From Hyphomicrobium sp. (GTDB taxonomy: Bacteria > Pseudomonadota > Alphaproteobacteria > Rhizobiales > Hyphomicrobiaceae), in contig JANXVY010000037.1 in the NCBI GenBank assembly GCA_025351425.1, positions 1 through 46,773 of the forward strand: DNA of 46,773 nt. The letters run 5' to 3'. Position numbers and translations under genes: made by a program. Under the pieces are notes generated by a model. The model worked only from the letters and a program-made list of their open reading frames with translations, did no database searches and was not told where the DNA came from. Shown piece after piece: positions 28,124 to 35,987 of the stretch (within the stretch, counting starts at the first letter, position 1; every line of letters begins with the position of its first letter).

Positions 28124-28138
28124 TTAGGGGCCTTTTAA
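28124..28138 (+). promoter_or_regulatory. CtrA-box upstream of sciP
   Basis: The sequence TTAG-N7-TTAA matches the CtrA consensus TTAA-N7-TTAA at seven of eight positions with the exact spacing. It lies 35 bases upstream of the sciP start. In Caulobacter, sciP is transcribed under CtrA control, so the site fits its expected regulation. A single box could arise by chance in an AT-rich spacer. Confidence 0.6.
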
Positions 28139-28172
28139 TTGACGGCACAGTATAACCGAGGCGTGTCTGTAA

Positions 28173-28466
28173 ATGAGTATGAGTAAAATGACCGAACAGC
28201 ATATGAGAGCGCGAGTGCGCTATGTAATCGGACCGGATGGAAGTCCGCTCACGGTTGCCGATTTGCCTCCGCGCGATACCAAGCGCTGGGTCATCCGCCG
28301 CAAAGCCGAAGTTGTCGCAGCCGTCCGCGGCGGACTGCTAAGCATCGAGGAAGCCTGCGAACGCTACAAGCTCACCGTTGATGAGTTTTTGTCGTGGCAG
28401 CGCTCGATCGATAAGCACGGCCTGCCGGGTCTGCGCGCGACCCGCATCCAGGACTACCGCGAGTAA
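28173..28466 (+). CDS. sciP: CtrA inhibitor SciP (DUF1153)
   Basis: The 97-residue protein contains VRYVIGPDGSPLTVADLPP, then RWVIRRKAEVVAAVRGGLLS and EEACERYKLTVDEFLSWQ, a Trp-repressor-like helix-turn-helix domain diagnostic of SciP. In Caulobacter it binds CtrA on DNA and blocks RNA polymerase recruitment in G1. The ATG used adds ten residues before MRARVRYV; the internal ATG at 28203 would give the family-typical N-terminus and is a real alternative. The preceding 320 bases hold no gene but contain the CtrA box. ctrA is encoded 1.8 kb away on the same strand. Confidence 0.94.
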   Translation: MSMSKMTEQHMRARVRYVIGPDGSPLTVADLPPRDTKRWVIRRKAEVVAAVRGGLLSIEEACERYKLTVDEFLSWQRSIDKHGLPGLRATRIQDYRE

Positions 28467-28478
28467 CCAGCCCGTAGT

Positions 28479-29150
28479 TCAAGTGCGGCGGTCTCGCACC
28501 TTTGCGGTCACTTTCGCAGGCGGTTGCGCCGTCACCGGAGCATTTTCCGCATCCCACCCCTTGACGTTGTTTTCGTCGCGGCAGGTAAGATCGTTGCGTG
28601 CCCAGCGGCGAACGTCGGCGGTCATGCGCTGCCCGGCATCGATCGGGAACCGGATGTTCTCGACCGTAAGCGTTGCGTTTTCGCCCGCCGGTGTGATTTG
28701 CACCCGAAAAGCCCGATTGCCCCGTGGATTGGGCATCTGCGCATCGCGCTCATGAATGACGATTTCCGCCAAGCCCCCGCGCGAAGGCGGGGCTGCATCC
28801 GCATGGAAGATGTAGAGTCCTTTGAGCGCCCCATGCGTCCCAAACCAGCACAGCTGCGCGCCGTGCGCGACCCGCGTGTAGATTTCGGTGGGCATACCGA
28901 TGGGATCAGCATCTGCCTTGGGCAATTCAATGCTGGATATGGCTTCGACGCCCTGCGAGACGAGGGCCGCCGGTGCATTGAGCGCGGCCGTGCCGTTTTT
29001 CAGAACATCCTGAGATCCGCTGCACGCAGCAAGTGACAGTGCAGTCCCCACCCAAAGCAGCCACCTGAACAAGTGGCGGACAGCCGGCGCCACGCGCCCG
29101 CCGAGCATTGTGATTCCGGGAGCATGGTGCGTCGTTACGCTCATCCCCAT
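28479..29150 (-). CDS. Putative lipoprotein of unknown function
   Basis: From an ATG with GGAG six bases upstream the product is 223 residues. The N-terminus has Arg residues, a hydrophobic stretch (LFRWLLWVGTALSLAAC) and a lipobox LAAC at Cys43, so it is probably lipid-anchored. The mature part contains WFGTHGALKGLYIFHADA and ends in a Lys/Arg-rich tail. I recognise no named family. It is convergent with sciP (12 bases apart), and fliJ is upstream on the same strand. An ATG 14 codons further in would shorten the signal region and is also plausible. Confidence 0.72.
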   Translation of the reverse strand: MGMSVTTHHAPGITMLGGRVAPAVRHLFRWLLWVGTALSLAACSGSQDVLKNGTAALNAPAALVSQGVEAISSIELPKADADPIGMPTEIYTRVAHGAQLCWFGTHGALKGLYIFHADAAPPSRGGLAEIVIHERDAQMPNPRGNRAFRVQITPAGENATLTVENIRFPIDAGQRMTADVRRWARNDLTCRDENNVKGWDAENAPVTAQPPAKVTAKVRDRRT

Positions 29151-29280
29151 TCCGTGCTCCAACGACTCCGATCCCTGGCAATAAGAGCCAAAGGACCATG
29201 TCATTAGCACGGCATTGGTGCCACCATTCAGTTGCTAGGGGGCGACAGACCGTCCCTGTTGGAAAGAGCGCTCACGAACC

Positions 29281-29658
29281 TCAGCGCGAGGCCGCCGCCG
29301 AACGCTCCGAGCGGCGGCGCATGCGCTGATCTTCGCGTGGCGCGGGCACGTTGGCCTGCGACAGTTGTTCGACCGCCTCATCCCGGGCCTTGAGCGCAGT
29401 TCCGAGCTTGACGGCAAGCTCTGCGGCCGAAGCACGCAGATTATTACGGCGCTGGGCAGCCGACTTGGCAAACGTCGAATAGGCAAAGTGCGCACTATCC
29501 TTGATGCCGGTCCGTTCTTCTTCGGCCTGTATTTGCCTGTCCAAGTCGGCGGCCATAGCCTGGAAATCCCGGATCATGAATTCGAGATTGGCGACCTTCT
29601 TCGAATATTCGTCGGCTTCAAAACGCTTAATCCGAAGCGCGGACTCTCTGGCCTTCAT
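29281..29658 (-). CDS. fliJ: Flagellar export protein FliJ
   Basis: The 125-residue, highly charged and helical protein begins MKARESALRIKRFEADEYSK and continues VANLEFMIRDFQAMAADLDR, as in alphaproteobacterial FliJ. FliJ is the coiled-coil stalk that works with the FliI ATPase in the flagellar type III export gate. There are no prolines until the tail, consistent with an antiparallel coiled coil. fliI is not in the window. Its place beside ctrA is common in Rhizobiales-type genomes and fits control of flagellar genes by CtrA. Confidence 0.85.
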   Translation of the reverse strand: MKARESALRIKRFEADEYSKKVANLEFMIRDFQAMAADLDRQIQAEEERTGIKDSAHFAYSTFAKSAAQRRNNLRASAAELAVKLGTALKARDEAVEQLSQANVPAPREDQRMRRRSERSAAASR

Positions 29659-30016
29659 AGCTCGATACCCCTTACAAACTCGAACTGCGGGATAACCATA
29701 CTGTCATCCCGTTCGCCTTGCGGCATCCGAACCTCCGTGCCGCCGCTGAAGCGGGCCCACGAAGGAACGCACCAAGGACCATGCCAATTCGACCATCATC
29801 ACGACGTGTGATGATCAAGTTGTCACAGCACACTTAATATATACCTCAGAAGTAACCTTTGCACACTCCCCTTAAGCACTCGTAAAACAACAAAATTATC
29901 TCTGTCGGAACCGATGGCTTATAGGAGCCTGCTACGCCCTCCGCGGCCGAGCCGCACCGGCTGCCACAAAAAAGCCGCTCCGGGCTAGGGGCGCGCCGCG
30001 AATTCTGTTAGTTCTC

Positions 30017-30035
30017 GATTCTGGGGAGTGGATTC
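30017..30035 (+). promoter_or_regulatory. Pair of GANTC (CcrM) methylation sites upstream of ctrA
   Basis: GATTC occurs at 30017-30021 and again at 30031-30035, 14 bases apart. GANTC is the target of the alphaproteobacterial cell-cycle methyltransferase CcrM. In Caulobacter the ctrA P1 promoter is controlled through such a site and GcrA. Two sites so close upstream of ctrA suggest the same logic here. Confidence 0.55.
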
Positions 30036-30197
30036 CAAATCAAGGCAACCGCGAGCAGCCAAGCGTGATGGCGAGCATTCGTCGTGCGCCAAAGGCTGAA
30101 GTTCATGCAACCCGGCCGAAGTCTGACGCAAAACGTGCCGTTGTCGCGTAATTGGCAAGACAAAATTAGGGTTTGTTAACTTCTGGAGAGTAGGTTC

Positions 30198-30212
30198 CTA
30201 ACAAGAGTTTAG
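30198..30212 (+). promoter_or_regulatory. CtrA-like box upstream of ctrA
   Basis: CTAA-N7-TTAG is a palindromic match (six of eight) to the CtrA consensus TTAA-N7-TTAA. It lies 74 bases upstream of the ctrA start, consistent with autoregulation. Confidence 0.4.
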
Positions 30213-30286
30213 GCCAGGCGTTTGTGATTTGGGGAAAGTTTGGAGCGGCAGTCCAGGCGTCGAGACGGCCAAGAGGGAATGAGACG

Positions 30287-30982
30287 ATGCGGGTTCTACT
30301 GATTGAAGACGATAGCGCCACGGCGCAAAGCATCGAGCTGATGCTGCAGTCCGAAGGCTTTAACTGCTACACGACGGATCTGGGCGAAGAGGGTGTCGAT
30401 CTCGGCAAACTCTATGATTACGATATCATCCTGCTCGATCTGAACCTGCCCGATATGAGCGGCTACGAGGTTCTAAAAACCCTGCGCGTGAGCAAGGTGC
30501 AAACGCCAATTCTCATTCTGTCCGGTTTGGCGCAGATCGAAGACAAAGTTCGCGGCCTCGGTTTCGGCGCTGACGACTATATGACGAAGCCCTTCCACAA
30601 GGACGAACTCGTCGCACGTATCCACGCCATTGTTCGCCGCTCCAAGGGGCACTCCCAGTCAGTCATCGAAACCGGCGATCTCCGCGTCAACCTCGATACC
30701 AAGACCGTCGAGGTCAATGGTCAGCGCGTTCACCTGACGGGCAAGGAATATCAGATGCTGGAGTTGCTCTCGCTCCGCAAAGGTACGACGCTCACCAAGG
30801 AAATGTTCCTGAACCACCTTTACGGCGGCATGGACGAGCCCGAACTAAAGATCATCGACGTCTTCATCTGCAAACTGCGCAAGAAATTGCAGGCCGCAAC
30901 CGGCGGCGACCACTACATCGAAACCGTCTGGGGCCGCGGCTACGTGTTGCGCAACCCGGGCGACGAACACGTTGCTGCTTGA
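30287..30982 (+). CDS. ctrA: Cell-cycle response regulator CtrA
   Basis: The 231-residue protein equals Caulobacter CtrA in length. The receiver domain shows MRVLLIEDD, phosphoacceptor Asp51 ([11 protein letters not shown]) and the switch Lys in [10 protein letters not shown]. The OmpR-type winged-helix DNA-binding domain follows ([42 protein letters not shown]). The protein ends in Ala-Ala, the C-terminal signal needed for ClpXP degradation of CtrA in Caulobacter. The start at MRVLLIEDD has a GAGGG ribosome-binding site; an upstream GTG extension of 21 residues is unlikely. A terminator follows the stop, so ctrA is probably monocistronic. Confidence 0.97.
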   Translation: MRVLLIEDDSATAQSIELMLQSEGFNCYTTDLGEEGVDLGKLYDYDIILLDLNLPDMSGYEVLKTLRVSKVQTPILILSGLAQIEDKVRGLGFGADDYMTKPFHKDELVARIHAIVRRSKGHSQSVIETGDLRVNLDTKTVEVNGQRVHLTGKEYQMLELLSLRKGTTLTKEMFLNHLYGGMDEPELKIIDVFICKLRKKLQAATGGDHYIETVWGRGYVLRNPGDEHVAA

Positions 30983-31006
30983 TAGCGGCACAATCGACGA
31001 ATTCAA

Positions 31007-31039
31007 ACGGGAGCCCTCACCGGCTCCCGTTTTCTTTTT
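31007..31039 (+). terminator. Intrinsic terminator of ctrA
   Basis: An 8-bp perfect stem CGGGAGCC/GGCTCCCG (31008-31015 with 31022-31029, loop of six) is followed by TTTTCTTTTT. It lies 25 bases after the ctrA stop codon. Confidence 0.85.
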
Positions 31040-31096
31040 GTGCGCGCCGTGCAAGTGCGCTAATCCCTTGGCCTCATTTGCAGAAGGGATCACGTC

Positions 31097-31768
31097 ATGG
31101 CCACGCATGACAACACGACGATGACTGCCAGGCGGTCCGGCCTGAAGGCCGCTATCATCCCAGTGACGCCGTTCGAGCAGAACTGCTCGCTGATCTGGGA
31201 CGAGGTGTCGATGGCAGGCGCAGTTGTCGACCCCGGTGGCGATGTCGACCGCATCATGGCGGCGATCGATCAGGTGGGGATGTTGCCCGAAAAGATCCTG
31301 CTAACCCACGGCCACATCGACCACGCCGGCGGTGCTGCCGAATTGCGCGAACGGCTGAAAGTTAAGATCGAGGGGCCGCACAAGGCCGACAAGATCCTGC
31401 TCGACAACCTCGACGCCCAAGGCAAGAGCTATGGTTTTGCCGCCCGAAACGTGACGCCAGACCACTGGCTCGACGACGGCGACACGGTGACGGTCGGCGA
31501 TCAGACGCTTGAGGTGCTGCATTGCCCCGGCCATTCGCCGGGCTCGGTCGTCTTCAAGCACGCGTGGCAGAAGTTCCTGATCATGGGCGACGTCTTGTTC
31601 CGCTCGTCCATCGGGCGCACCGACTTCCCCTATGGCGACCACGAGGCACTGATCAACGCCATCAAGACCAAGTTGATGGTCCTGGACGACGCCTACGCCT
31701 TCATCTGCGGTCACGGCCCCGGCAGCACCATCGGGCTTGAGCGCCGCACCAATCCGTACATCAAGTAG
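31097..31768 (+). CDS. Metallo-beta-lactamase-fold hydrolase, glyoxalase II/YcbL-like
   Basis: The 223-residue protein has the HxHxDH zinc motif (LTHGHIDHAGG), a further ligand in CPGHSPGS, the bridging Asp in IMGDVLF and a last His in CGHGPGS. The overall pattern is that of small glyoxalase II-like MBL proteins (YcbL group) that hydrolyse thioesters such as S-lactoylglutathione. The substrate is not certain. An AGAAGGGA ribosome-binding site precedes the ATG. It stands alone, behind the ctrA terminator. Confidence 0.9.
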   Translation: MATHDNTTMTARRSGLKAAIIPVTPFEQNCSLIWDEVSMAGAVVDPGGDVDRIMAAIDQVGMLPEKILLTHGHIDHAGGAAELRERLKVKIEGPHKADKILLDNLDAQGKSYGFAARNVTPDHWLDDGDTVTVGDQTLEVLHCPGHSPGSVVFKHAWQKFLIMGDVLFRSSIGRTDFPYGDHEALINAIKTKLMVLDDAYAFICGHGPGSTIGLERRTNPYIK

Positions 31769-31827
31769 CGCAAGCTCTTGCGTGACGGGGTCCAAGACGC
31801 TGGAGCCCTGGCCTTCCGTTCACTTCC

Positions 31828-32163
31828 TCAACGCGGATAGCGCAGGGTTAGGCAGCCGAAGATGCCGCACTCGGCTCCGGTTCCCGTGGGGTTCTGGGCC
31901 TCCCAGAAGTCGACGGTCGAGGCCCGCAATGTTTCCGAACAGCTGCGCTTGCAATATTCCCAGGTGCCGCCCGGCAACCGGACCTGGCGGCCAAGGCTGG
32001 TCATCCGCACTGGACCGGTCACGGTGCCATGCCCAAAGCGGCTCTCGGCCACCACGGTTCCCGATGCGGGGCCGTTCGAACTGCGTTCGCGACCCCCAGC
32101 CAGAGCCGGCAGTGCGGCGCTCAAAATAGCTGCGGTCAGCAGAAGTCTGCGGGAAATTTTCAC
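31828..32163 (-). CDS. Small secreted protein of unknown function
   Basis: From a GTG start with a strong GAGGAA ribosome-binding site the product is 111 residues. The N-terminus is a signal peptide (VKISRRLLLTAAILSAALPALA). The mature part has four cysteines (YCKRSC, then ECGIFGC), probably two disulphides, and a conserved-looking LPGGTWEYCKRSCSETLR block. I do not recognise a named family. It is downstream of another secreted-protein gene on the same strand (41 bases apart). Confidence 0.7.
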   Translation of the reverse strand: MKISRRLLLTAAILSAALPALAGGRERSSNGPASGTVVAESRFGHGTVTGPVRMTSLGRQVRLPGGTWEYCKRSCSETLRASTVDFWEAQNPTGTGAECGIFGCLTLRYPR

Positions 32164-32204
32164 GGCCGGTTCCTCGTCTAAGTTTGAATGAAAGCTGCAG
32201 GCAC

Positions 32205-32699
32205 TCACGAGCCCCGCGTCATGGTGATTTGTACGCCTTTGAGGCCTGAGCCCTCTGCCTTGATCGACACCGACTGGCTGCCACCTTTGATGGCAACGGC
32301 CATCGAGGCTGAAAGGCCGCCCCCGGTAATCGCGAGGTCGACCTTGTCAGACCGGGCCTTGCCAGTGACCGAGCCGGCAGCATTGTACGTGCGCTCTTCC
32401 CAATTCCCTGTGACAGCCCCGTTGGCGAAGGCAAGCGTCGCCCTGAGGTCGATCCTGGCTGATGCATTGGCGCACCGGATTGCGATGCCCAATCCGTCGT
32501 CGCCTTGCGCGGTGTAGTAGCCCTTGCAACGCATTGGTTCAGTCTTGCCATTGTCGAGCTGGGCTTCGCCCGCACCACTCCAGGTTCCGATGAGGTTCGC
32601 AACCGCGCTATCCCCCGCTCCGGCGCCAGTCGCTGGAAGCGCGATAACGAGCCCCAGCAGCAATCCGCGCGTTACGCAGAACCATTGGTCGAGTTCCAT
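32205..32699 (-). CDS. Secreted hypothetical protein
   Basis: From the ATG with a GGGAGG ribosome-binding site the product is 164 residues. It has an N-terminal signal peptide ending near ATGAGA and a mature domain beginning NLIGTWSGAGEAQLDNG, followed by MRCKGYY, IAIRCANASARIDLRA and NGAVTGNWEERTYNAAG. This repeated 'GTW ... G.W.E' beta pattern occurs in a common but unnamed family of alphaproteobacterial periplasmic proteins. Two cysteines probably form one disulphide. The function is unknown. Confidence 0.75.
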   Translation of the reverse strand: MELDQWFCVTRGLLLGLVIALPATGAGAGDSAVANLIGTWSGAGEAQLDNGKTEPMRCKGYYTAQGDDGLGIAIRCANASARIDLRATLAFANGAVTGNWEERTYNAAGSVTGKARSDKVDLAITGGGLSASMAVAIKGGSQSVSIKAEGSGLKGVQITMTRGS

Positions 32700-32790
32700 G
32701 GAAGCCTCCCTCGAAGCGCGGCCCGACGGGCAAACCCGGAGCGACAACGTCCGGCCCATCACCTAGCATGTTTTGCCGCGCGGCCGTCAA

Positions 32791-33906
32791 TCACAACGCC
32801 TCACAGCGGCCCCAAGGCCCATCTGCAAACGTTTGCTGAACCGATGCCGCATCGCGCGCGGCAAGAGCATTCCAGCGCGCCACATTGGCGAGCGCCGTTG
32901 CCGTCGTGCGCACACGCCATTGGGGTGAAGAAACGAGTTCAACAATGGTCGCCGCACCCCGGCTCAGTTTGTCCGGTTCAATCAGCGTCGCCGATAAGCC
33001 CAGGACTTCCCGGAACACGGCCCGGTCGGGCGCAACCACAGCAAGTCCCGCATACTGCGCTTCCAGTAACGGCAGCCCGAGCCCCTCGTCGTGGGAGGTG
33101 CAGACATAGACATCAGCGGCTTCCAGAACCGACTTCGCTTGCTCAGCCGACAGATAACCGTGGATTGTAACGTGGCGGTGTGACGCGAGCGCGGCCTTGG
33201 CCTCACCCCAGCCCTCGCGGCCGATGATGTGGAGATGGGCCGGGCGTCCCGCAGCGATCAGCGCGTCAAGCAGCGCGAGCGCCGCCCCATAGTTCTTGCG
33301 TGGCTCCACGGTTCCCAGGGTCACGAGCGACAACGGCGATGTGTCGCTGGCGCGTTGAGCCCGGTCGCCAGGCTCAAGATCGAACACATTGCGCACGCTC
33401 GGCCGGTAGAGACAAACGGCAGCATCCAAAGCCACAAACTGCGCCAGTTCGCCCGCCGTCTTCTCTGAATTGACCTGGAAGTGCTTGAGCCTCTTGACCG
33501 CGAAGGCGAACGGCCATGCCATATAGGCCTTGGCCTTGAAGCCCAGGTCTTGCCTGCGCGTAATGAGAAACAGATCGTGCACGTAGAGAATGACGCGGTC
33601 GCGAATGAGCATGAACAGGGGCGAAGGCGGAAACCCCGGAAACACGAACACCGCGTGGGGGTGAAGCAACGCCAGCAGCGGCAGCCAGACCTGCTGGCGC
33701 CAGATCAGCGATAGGATGCCGTCGGACCGCACGGTTCGGACGTCGGCATTAGCAAATTCGACCTTCTCGAACTGTTCGATGGAAACTCGCTCGATGCCGG
33801 TGACATGCCGGCCCAGGTGCGTCAGATCGATGAAGACCTGAACGGGGCCTGCGGTCGTTGTGCCCGGCTGCTGGAGGGGCGGGTCGAGACGGCCGGACAG
33901 GGTCAT
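32791..33906 (-). CDS. Glycosyltransferase family 4 (group 1)
   Basis: The 371-residue GT-B enzyme has a short N-terminal domain (VFIDLTHLGRHVTGIERV), then LVTLGTVEPRKNYGAALALL, and the donor site VYVCTSHDEGLGLPLLEAQYAGL. It resembles mannosyl- or rhamnosyltransferases of exopolysaccharide loci. Its ATG overlaps the TGA of the preceding glycosyltransferase gene (ATGA), so both are translationally coupled. It is the last gene of the minus-strand polysaccharide operon. Confidence 0.9.
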   Translation of the reverse strand: MTLSGRLDPPLQQPGTTTAGPVQVFIDLTHLGRHVTGIERVSIEQFEKVEFANADVRTVRSDGILSLIWRQQVWLPLLALLHPHAVFVFPGFPPSPLFMLIRDRVILYVHDLFLITRRQDLGFKAKAYMAWPFAFAVKRLKHFQVNSEKTAGELAQFVALDAAVCLYRPSVRNVFDLEPGDRAQRASDTSPLSLVTLGTVEPRKNYGAALALLDALIAAGRPAHLHIIGREGWGEAKAALASHRHVTIHGYLSAEQAKSVLEAADVYVCTSHDEGLGLPLLEAQYAGLAVVAPDRAVFREVLGLSATLIEPDKLSRGAATIVELVSSPQWRVRTTATALANVARWNALAARDAASVQQTFADGPWGRCEAL

Positions 33907-35075
33907 CGCGTAACCCGCGCCAGAGTACGGGGTTTGGGTTCGACGAACGCGGGCGCCGATGGACCCCTGTGCCGGGGCGCCTTTGCCAGAACATCGTCGA
34001 TGAGCTGAACGTAGGCGGGTACGCGCACGGCAAACGAGAACTCGTCCGCCCGTGCCCGCCGCAGCGCCGGGTCGCCCGGATCATCAAGCGTATCGCCGAT
34101 CGCATGCGCCAGCTGGATGTGATCGCCGATCGAGACGATGCGCCCATGCACCCCGTGTTTGAGTATTTCCTGCGGGCCGTCGCACGCGGTCGCAACAACG
34201 GGCAGGCCATAGGCCATCGCCTCGACGACCACATTCCCGAACGGCTCCGAACTGGACGACGATACGAAGCACTTGGCCTGCCCATAATATGTCCAAGGCT
34301 CGCGACTGTAGCCGGGCAAAGACACCCGGTCCTTCAAGCCCAGCCGCGCGATTTCCGCTTCGATTTTCGCTTGCTGTGGACCTTTTCCGAGGATAACGAG
34401 ACGCGCCTTCGGCCGATCGATCCGCGCGAACGCCCGCAACAAGGTGATGAAGTCCTTCTCAGTGACGAACCGCCCGACCGCGAGCACTACGTCGTCGCGC
34501 TGCTGCAACTCTTCCCGCGTCGGCACCGCGGCGTCGGTCGGAAAGAACACCGGATTATGGATACAGACCGTTTTGTCGGCCCGCGCCCGCCAGCGCTGCA
34601 CCAACTGTTCGCGCAATCCTCCCGACACGGCAACGATGCGGGCAGCCCGCGCGCTCAATGCCGGAAGCGCGACATAGGTCGCAAAGCTCAGCAGCCCTGT
34701 CTGCCACTCCCGGAAGCCATGATAGGTGAGGATCGGCTGAGTGGGCGCACCCGAGAGCCGCAGCGCGGCCATCAATTTGCTGTTGGACCCGCCGACGCCA
34801 GCAAGGGCCACCGCAGGACGCTCGTCGGCGAGCACCTCCGCCAGCCGACGCGTCGCCCGGAAGTGATTGCTGCCGAGCGTGTAGGTCCTGATCGTTGGAT
34901 CGAGGTTGTGGCGATTGTCGTCCGCCTCGAAATCTTGCACAAAAATGACAGGATAGCCGCGTTGCTTGAAGGCTGTGGCAAGGCACGCCCACAACCGCTC
35001 CCCGCCTCCATCGACCAGGCCGTGGGTGTAGAACAAGATCTTGGGCAGGCTTTTCGAAGGTCCAGGCATTGGCAT
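33903..35075 (-). CDS. Glycosyltransferase family 4 (group 1)
   Basis: The 390-residue GT-B enzyme starts MPMPGPSKSLPKILFYTH with a glycine-rich donor/acceptor loop (GLVDGGGERLWACLATAF). The second domain shows VLAVGRFVTEKDFITLLRAF and CFVSSSSSEPFGNVVVEAMA, typical of GT4 enzymes such as WaaG/WbaZ-type transferases. It lies 12 bases after the WecG-type gene and overlaps the next glycosyltransferase by four bases. The donor and acceptor cannot be deduced. Confidence 0.9.
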   Translation of the reverse strand: MPMPGPSKSLPKILFYTHGLVDGGGERLWACLATAFKQRGYPVIFVQDFEADDNRHNLDPTIRTYTLGSNHFRATRRLAEVLADERPAVALAGVGGSNSKLMAALRLSGAPTQPILTYHGFREWQTGLLSFATYVALPALSARAARIVAVSGGLREQLVQRWRARADKTVCIHNPVFFPTDAAVPTREELQQRDDVVLAVGRFVTEKDFITLLRAFARIDRPKARLVILGKGPQQAKIEAEIARLGLKDRVSLPGYSREPWTYYGQAKCFVSSSSSEPFGNVVVEAMAYGLPVVATACDGPQEILKHGVHGRIVSIGDHIQLAHAIGDTLDDPGDPALRRARADEFSFAVRVPAYVQLIDDVLAKAPRHRGPSAPAFVEPKPRTLARVTR

Positions 35076-35087
35076 GATCTGTTCCAG

Positions 35088-35882
35088 TTAGAGCTTGCGG
35101 GTAGCCAGCCGGAGCCGGACCGGTTGGATGACGGCGACATCGAACAGAACCGCAGCGCAATCGGCGTAGCGTTTGGCGAGGCGGCGCGGGTTGGTGCCCA
35201 GCCGCCACGCCCATTCGAGGCCCCAGCGTTGCAGTCTGAGCGGCGCGCGAACCTGCGTGCCTGCTAGAAAATCGGCAGCGGCCCCAACACAAACGAAGCC
35301 CGCATCGCACCCCTGGGCCACAGCGCGCGCCGAAAACAGTTCCTGCTTGGGTGCACCCAGCGTGACGAAGCACAGCCTCGCCCCTGAGATCTTGATCGCA
35401 GCGATCGCCCGATCGGCTTCCGGTCCTTCGGGGTCGAAGTGAGCCGAGGGTGACAGAAGCCCCGCAATCTCGACCGCTCCATCGGTTGCTTCACGCAATG
35501 CGCGCGCCGCGGCATTCAAGACCGGCAACGTCGTCCCGAAGATGAAGACCGGCAGCCTGTTCTCCGTCGCCGCAGTAGCGAGCGGCACGAACAAGTCAGC
35601 ACCCGTCGTGCGTTGCACGCCGTCGCGTTGAAAGCGCGAGAGCCAGGCGACAGGCGCGCCATCAGCCGTCACGAAGTCCGCACGCGCATAGACCGAACGG
35701 AACTCTGGATTGGCGCGCAGCTTGACCAGATGATCGAGGTTTAGCGTGTAAACGGTGAAGCCCCCGCCGGCGTTGGCTCGAGCAACGATCCGCTCGATGG
35801 CGTCCGGAAGGTCCTTGAGGTGGATGGGCCAGCCATCGACATAGGCCAGGGCCGTATCAGCGGGTGGGCTTAATCTGGACAA
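35088..35882 (-). CDS. WecG/TagA/CpsF family glycosyltransferase (GT26)
   Basis: The 264-residue protein contains TLNLDHLVKLRANPEF, TADGAPVAWLSR, RTTGADLFVPL and CFVTLGAPKQELF, then GVGAAADFLAG-like GAAADFLAGTQVRAP and RLQRWGLEWAWRLGTNPRRL. All are hallmarks of the GT26 family, whose members transfer ManNAc, glucose or related sugars to lipid-linked intermediates (for instance HfsJ in Caulobacter holdfast synthesis). It is peripheral-membrane and acts after the initiating sugar transferase. It sits between the Wzc-like gene and two GT4 genes. Confidence 0.92.
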   Translation of the reverse strand: MSRLSPPADTALAYVDGWPIHLKDLPDAIERIVARANAGGGFTVYTLNLDHLVKLRANPEFRSVYARADFVTADGAPVAWLSRFQRDGVQRTTGADLFVPLATAATENRLPVFIFGTTLPVLNAAARALREATDGAVEIAGLLSPSAHFDPEGPEADRAIAAIKISGARLCFVTLGAPKQELFSARAVAQGCDAGFVCVGAAADFLAGTQVRAPLRLQRWGLEWAWRLGTNPRRLAKRYADCAAVLFDVAVIQPVRLRLATRKL

Positions 35883-35987
35883 GGGATATACTCGGGCTAC
35901 GGAGGGTCGAAGGCTGCGGCGAGGGCAACCGGCGGAAGGCGTCGGAAAGGGATGGGCCGTAGGGAGGAGGCAGCCGCGGGGCCACCA

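Larger units (their letters stand above)
29659..30286. promoter_or_regulatory. Divergent fliJ / ctrA control region, no gene
   Basis: The 628 bases between the divergent fliJ and ctrA starts hold no supported gene. The part near 29830-29900 and the part near 30160-30215 are AT-rich compared with the surroundings. Besides the sites listed separately there is a TTAA-N7-TAAA sequence at 29872-29886 (seven of eight matches to the CtrA consensus), nearer fliJ, and TTAG-N6-TTAA at 30166-30179 with a spacing one short. The long leader suggests more than one ctrA promoter. Confidence 0.5.

Noticed and set aside
33858-35267. 469-codon plus-strand frame across two glycosyltransferase genes
   Set aside because: Antisense shadow spanning two real genes; no recognisable domain and no start signals.
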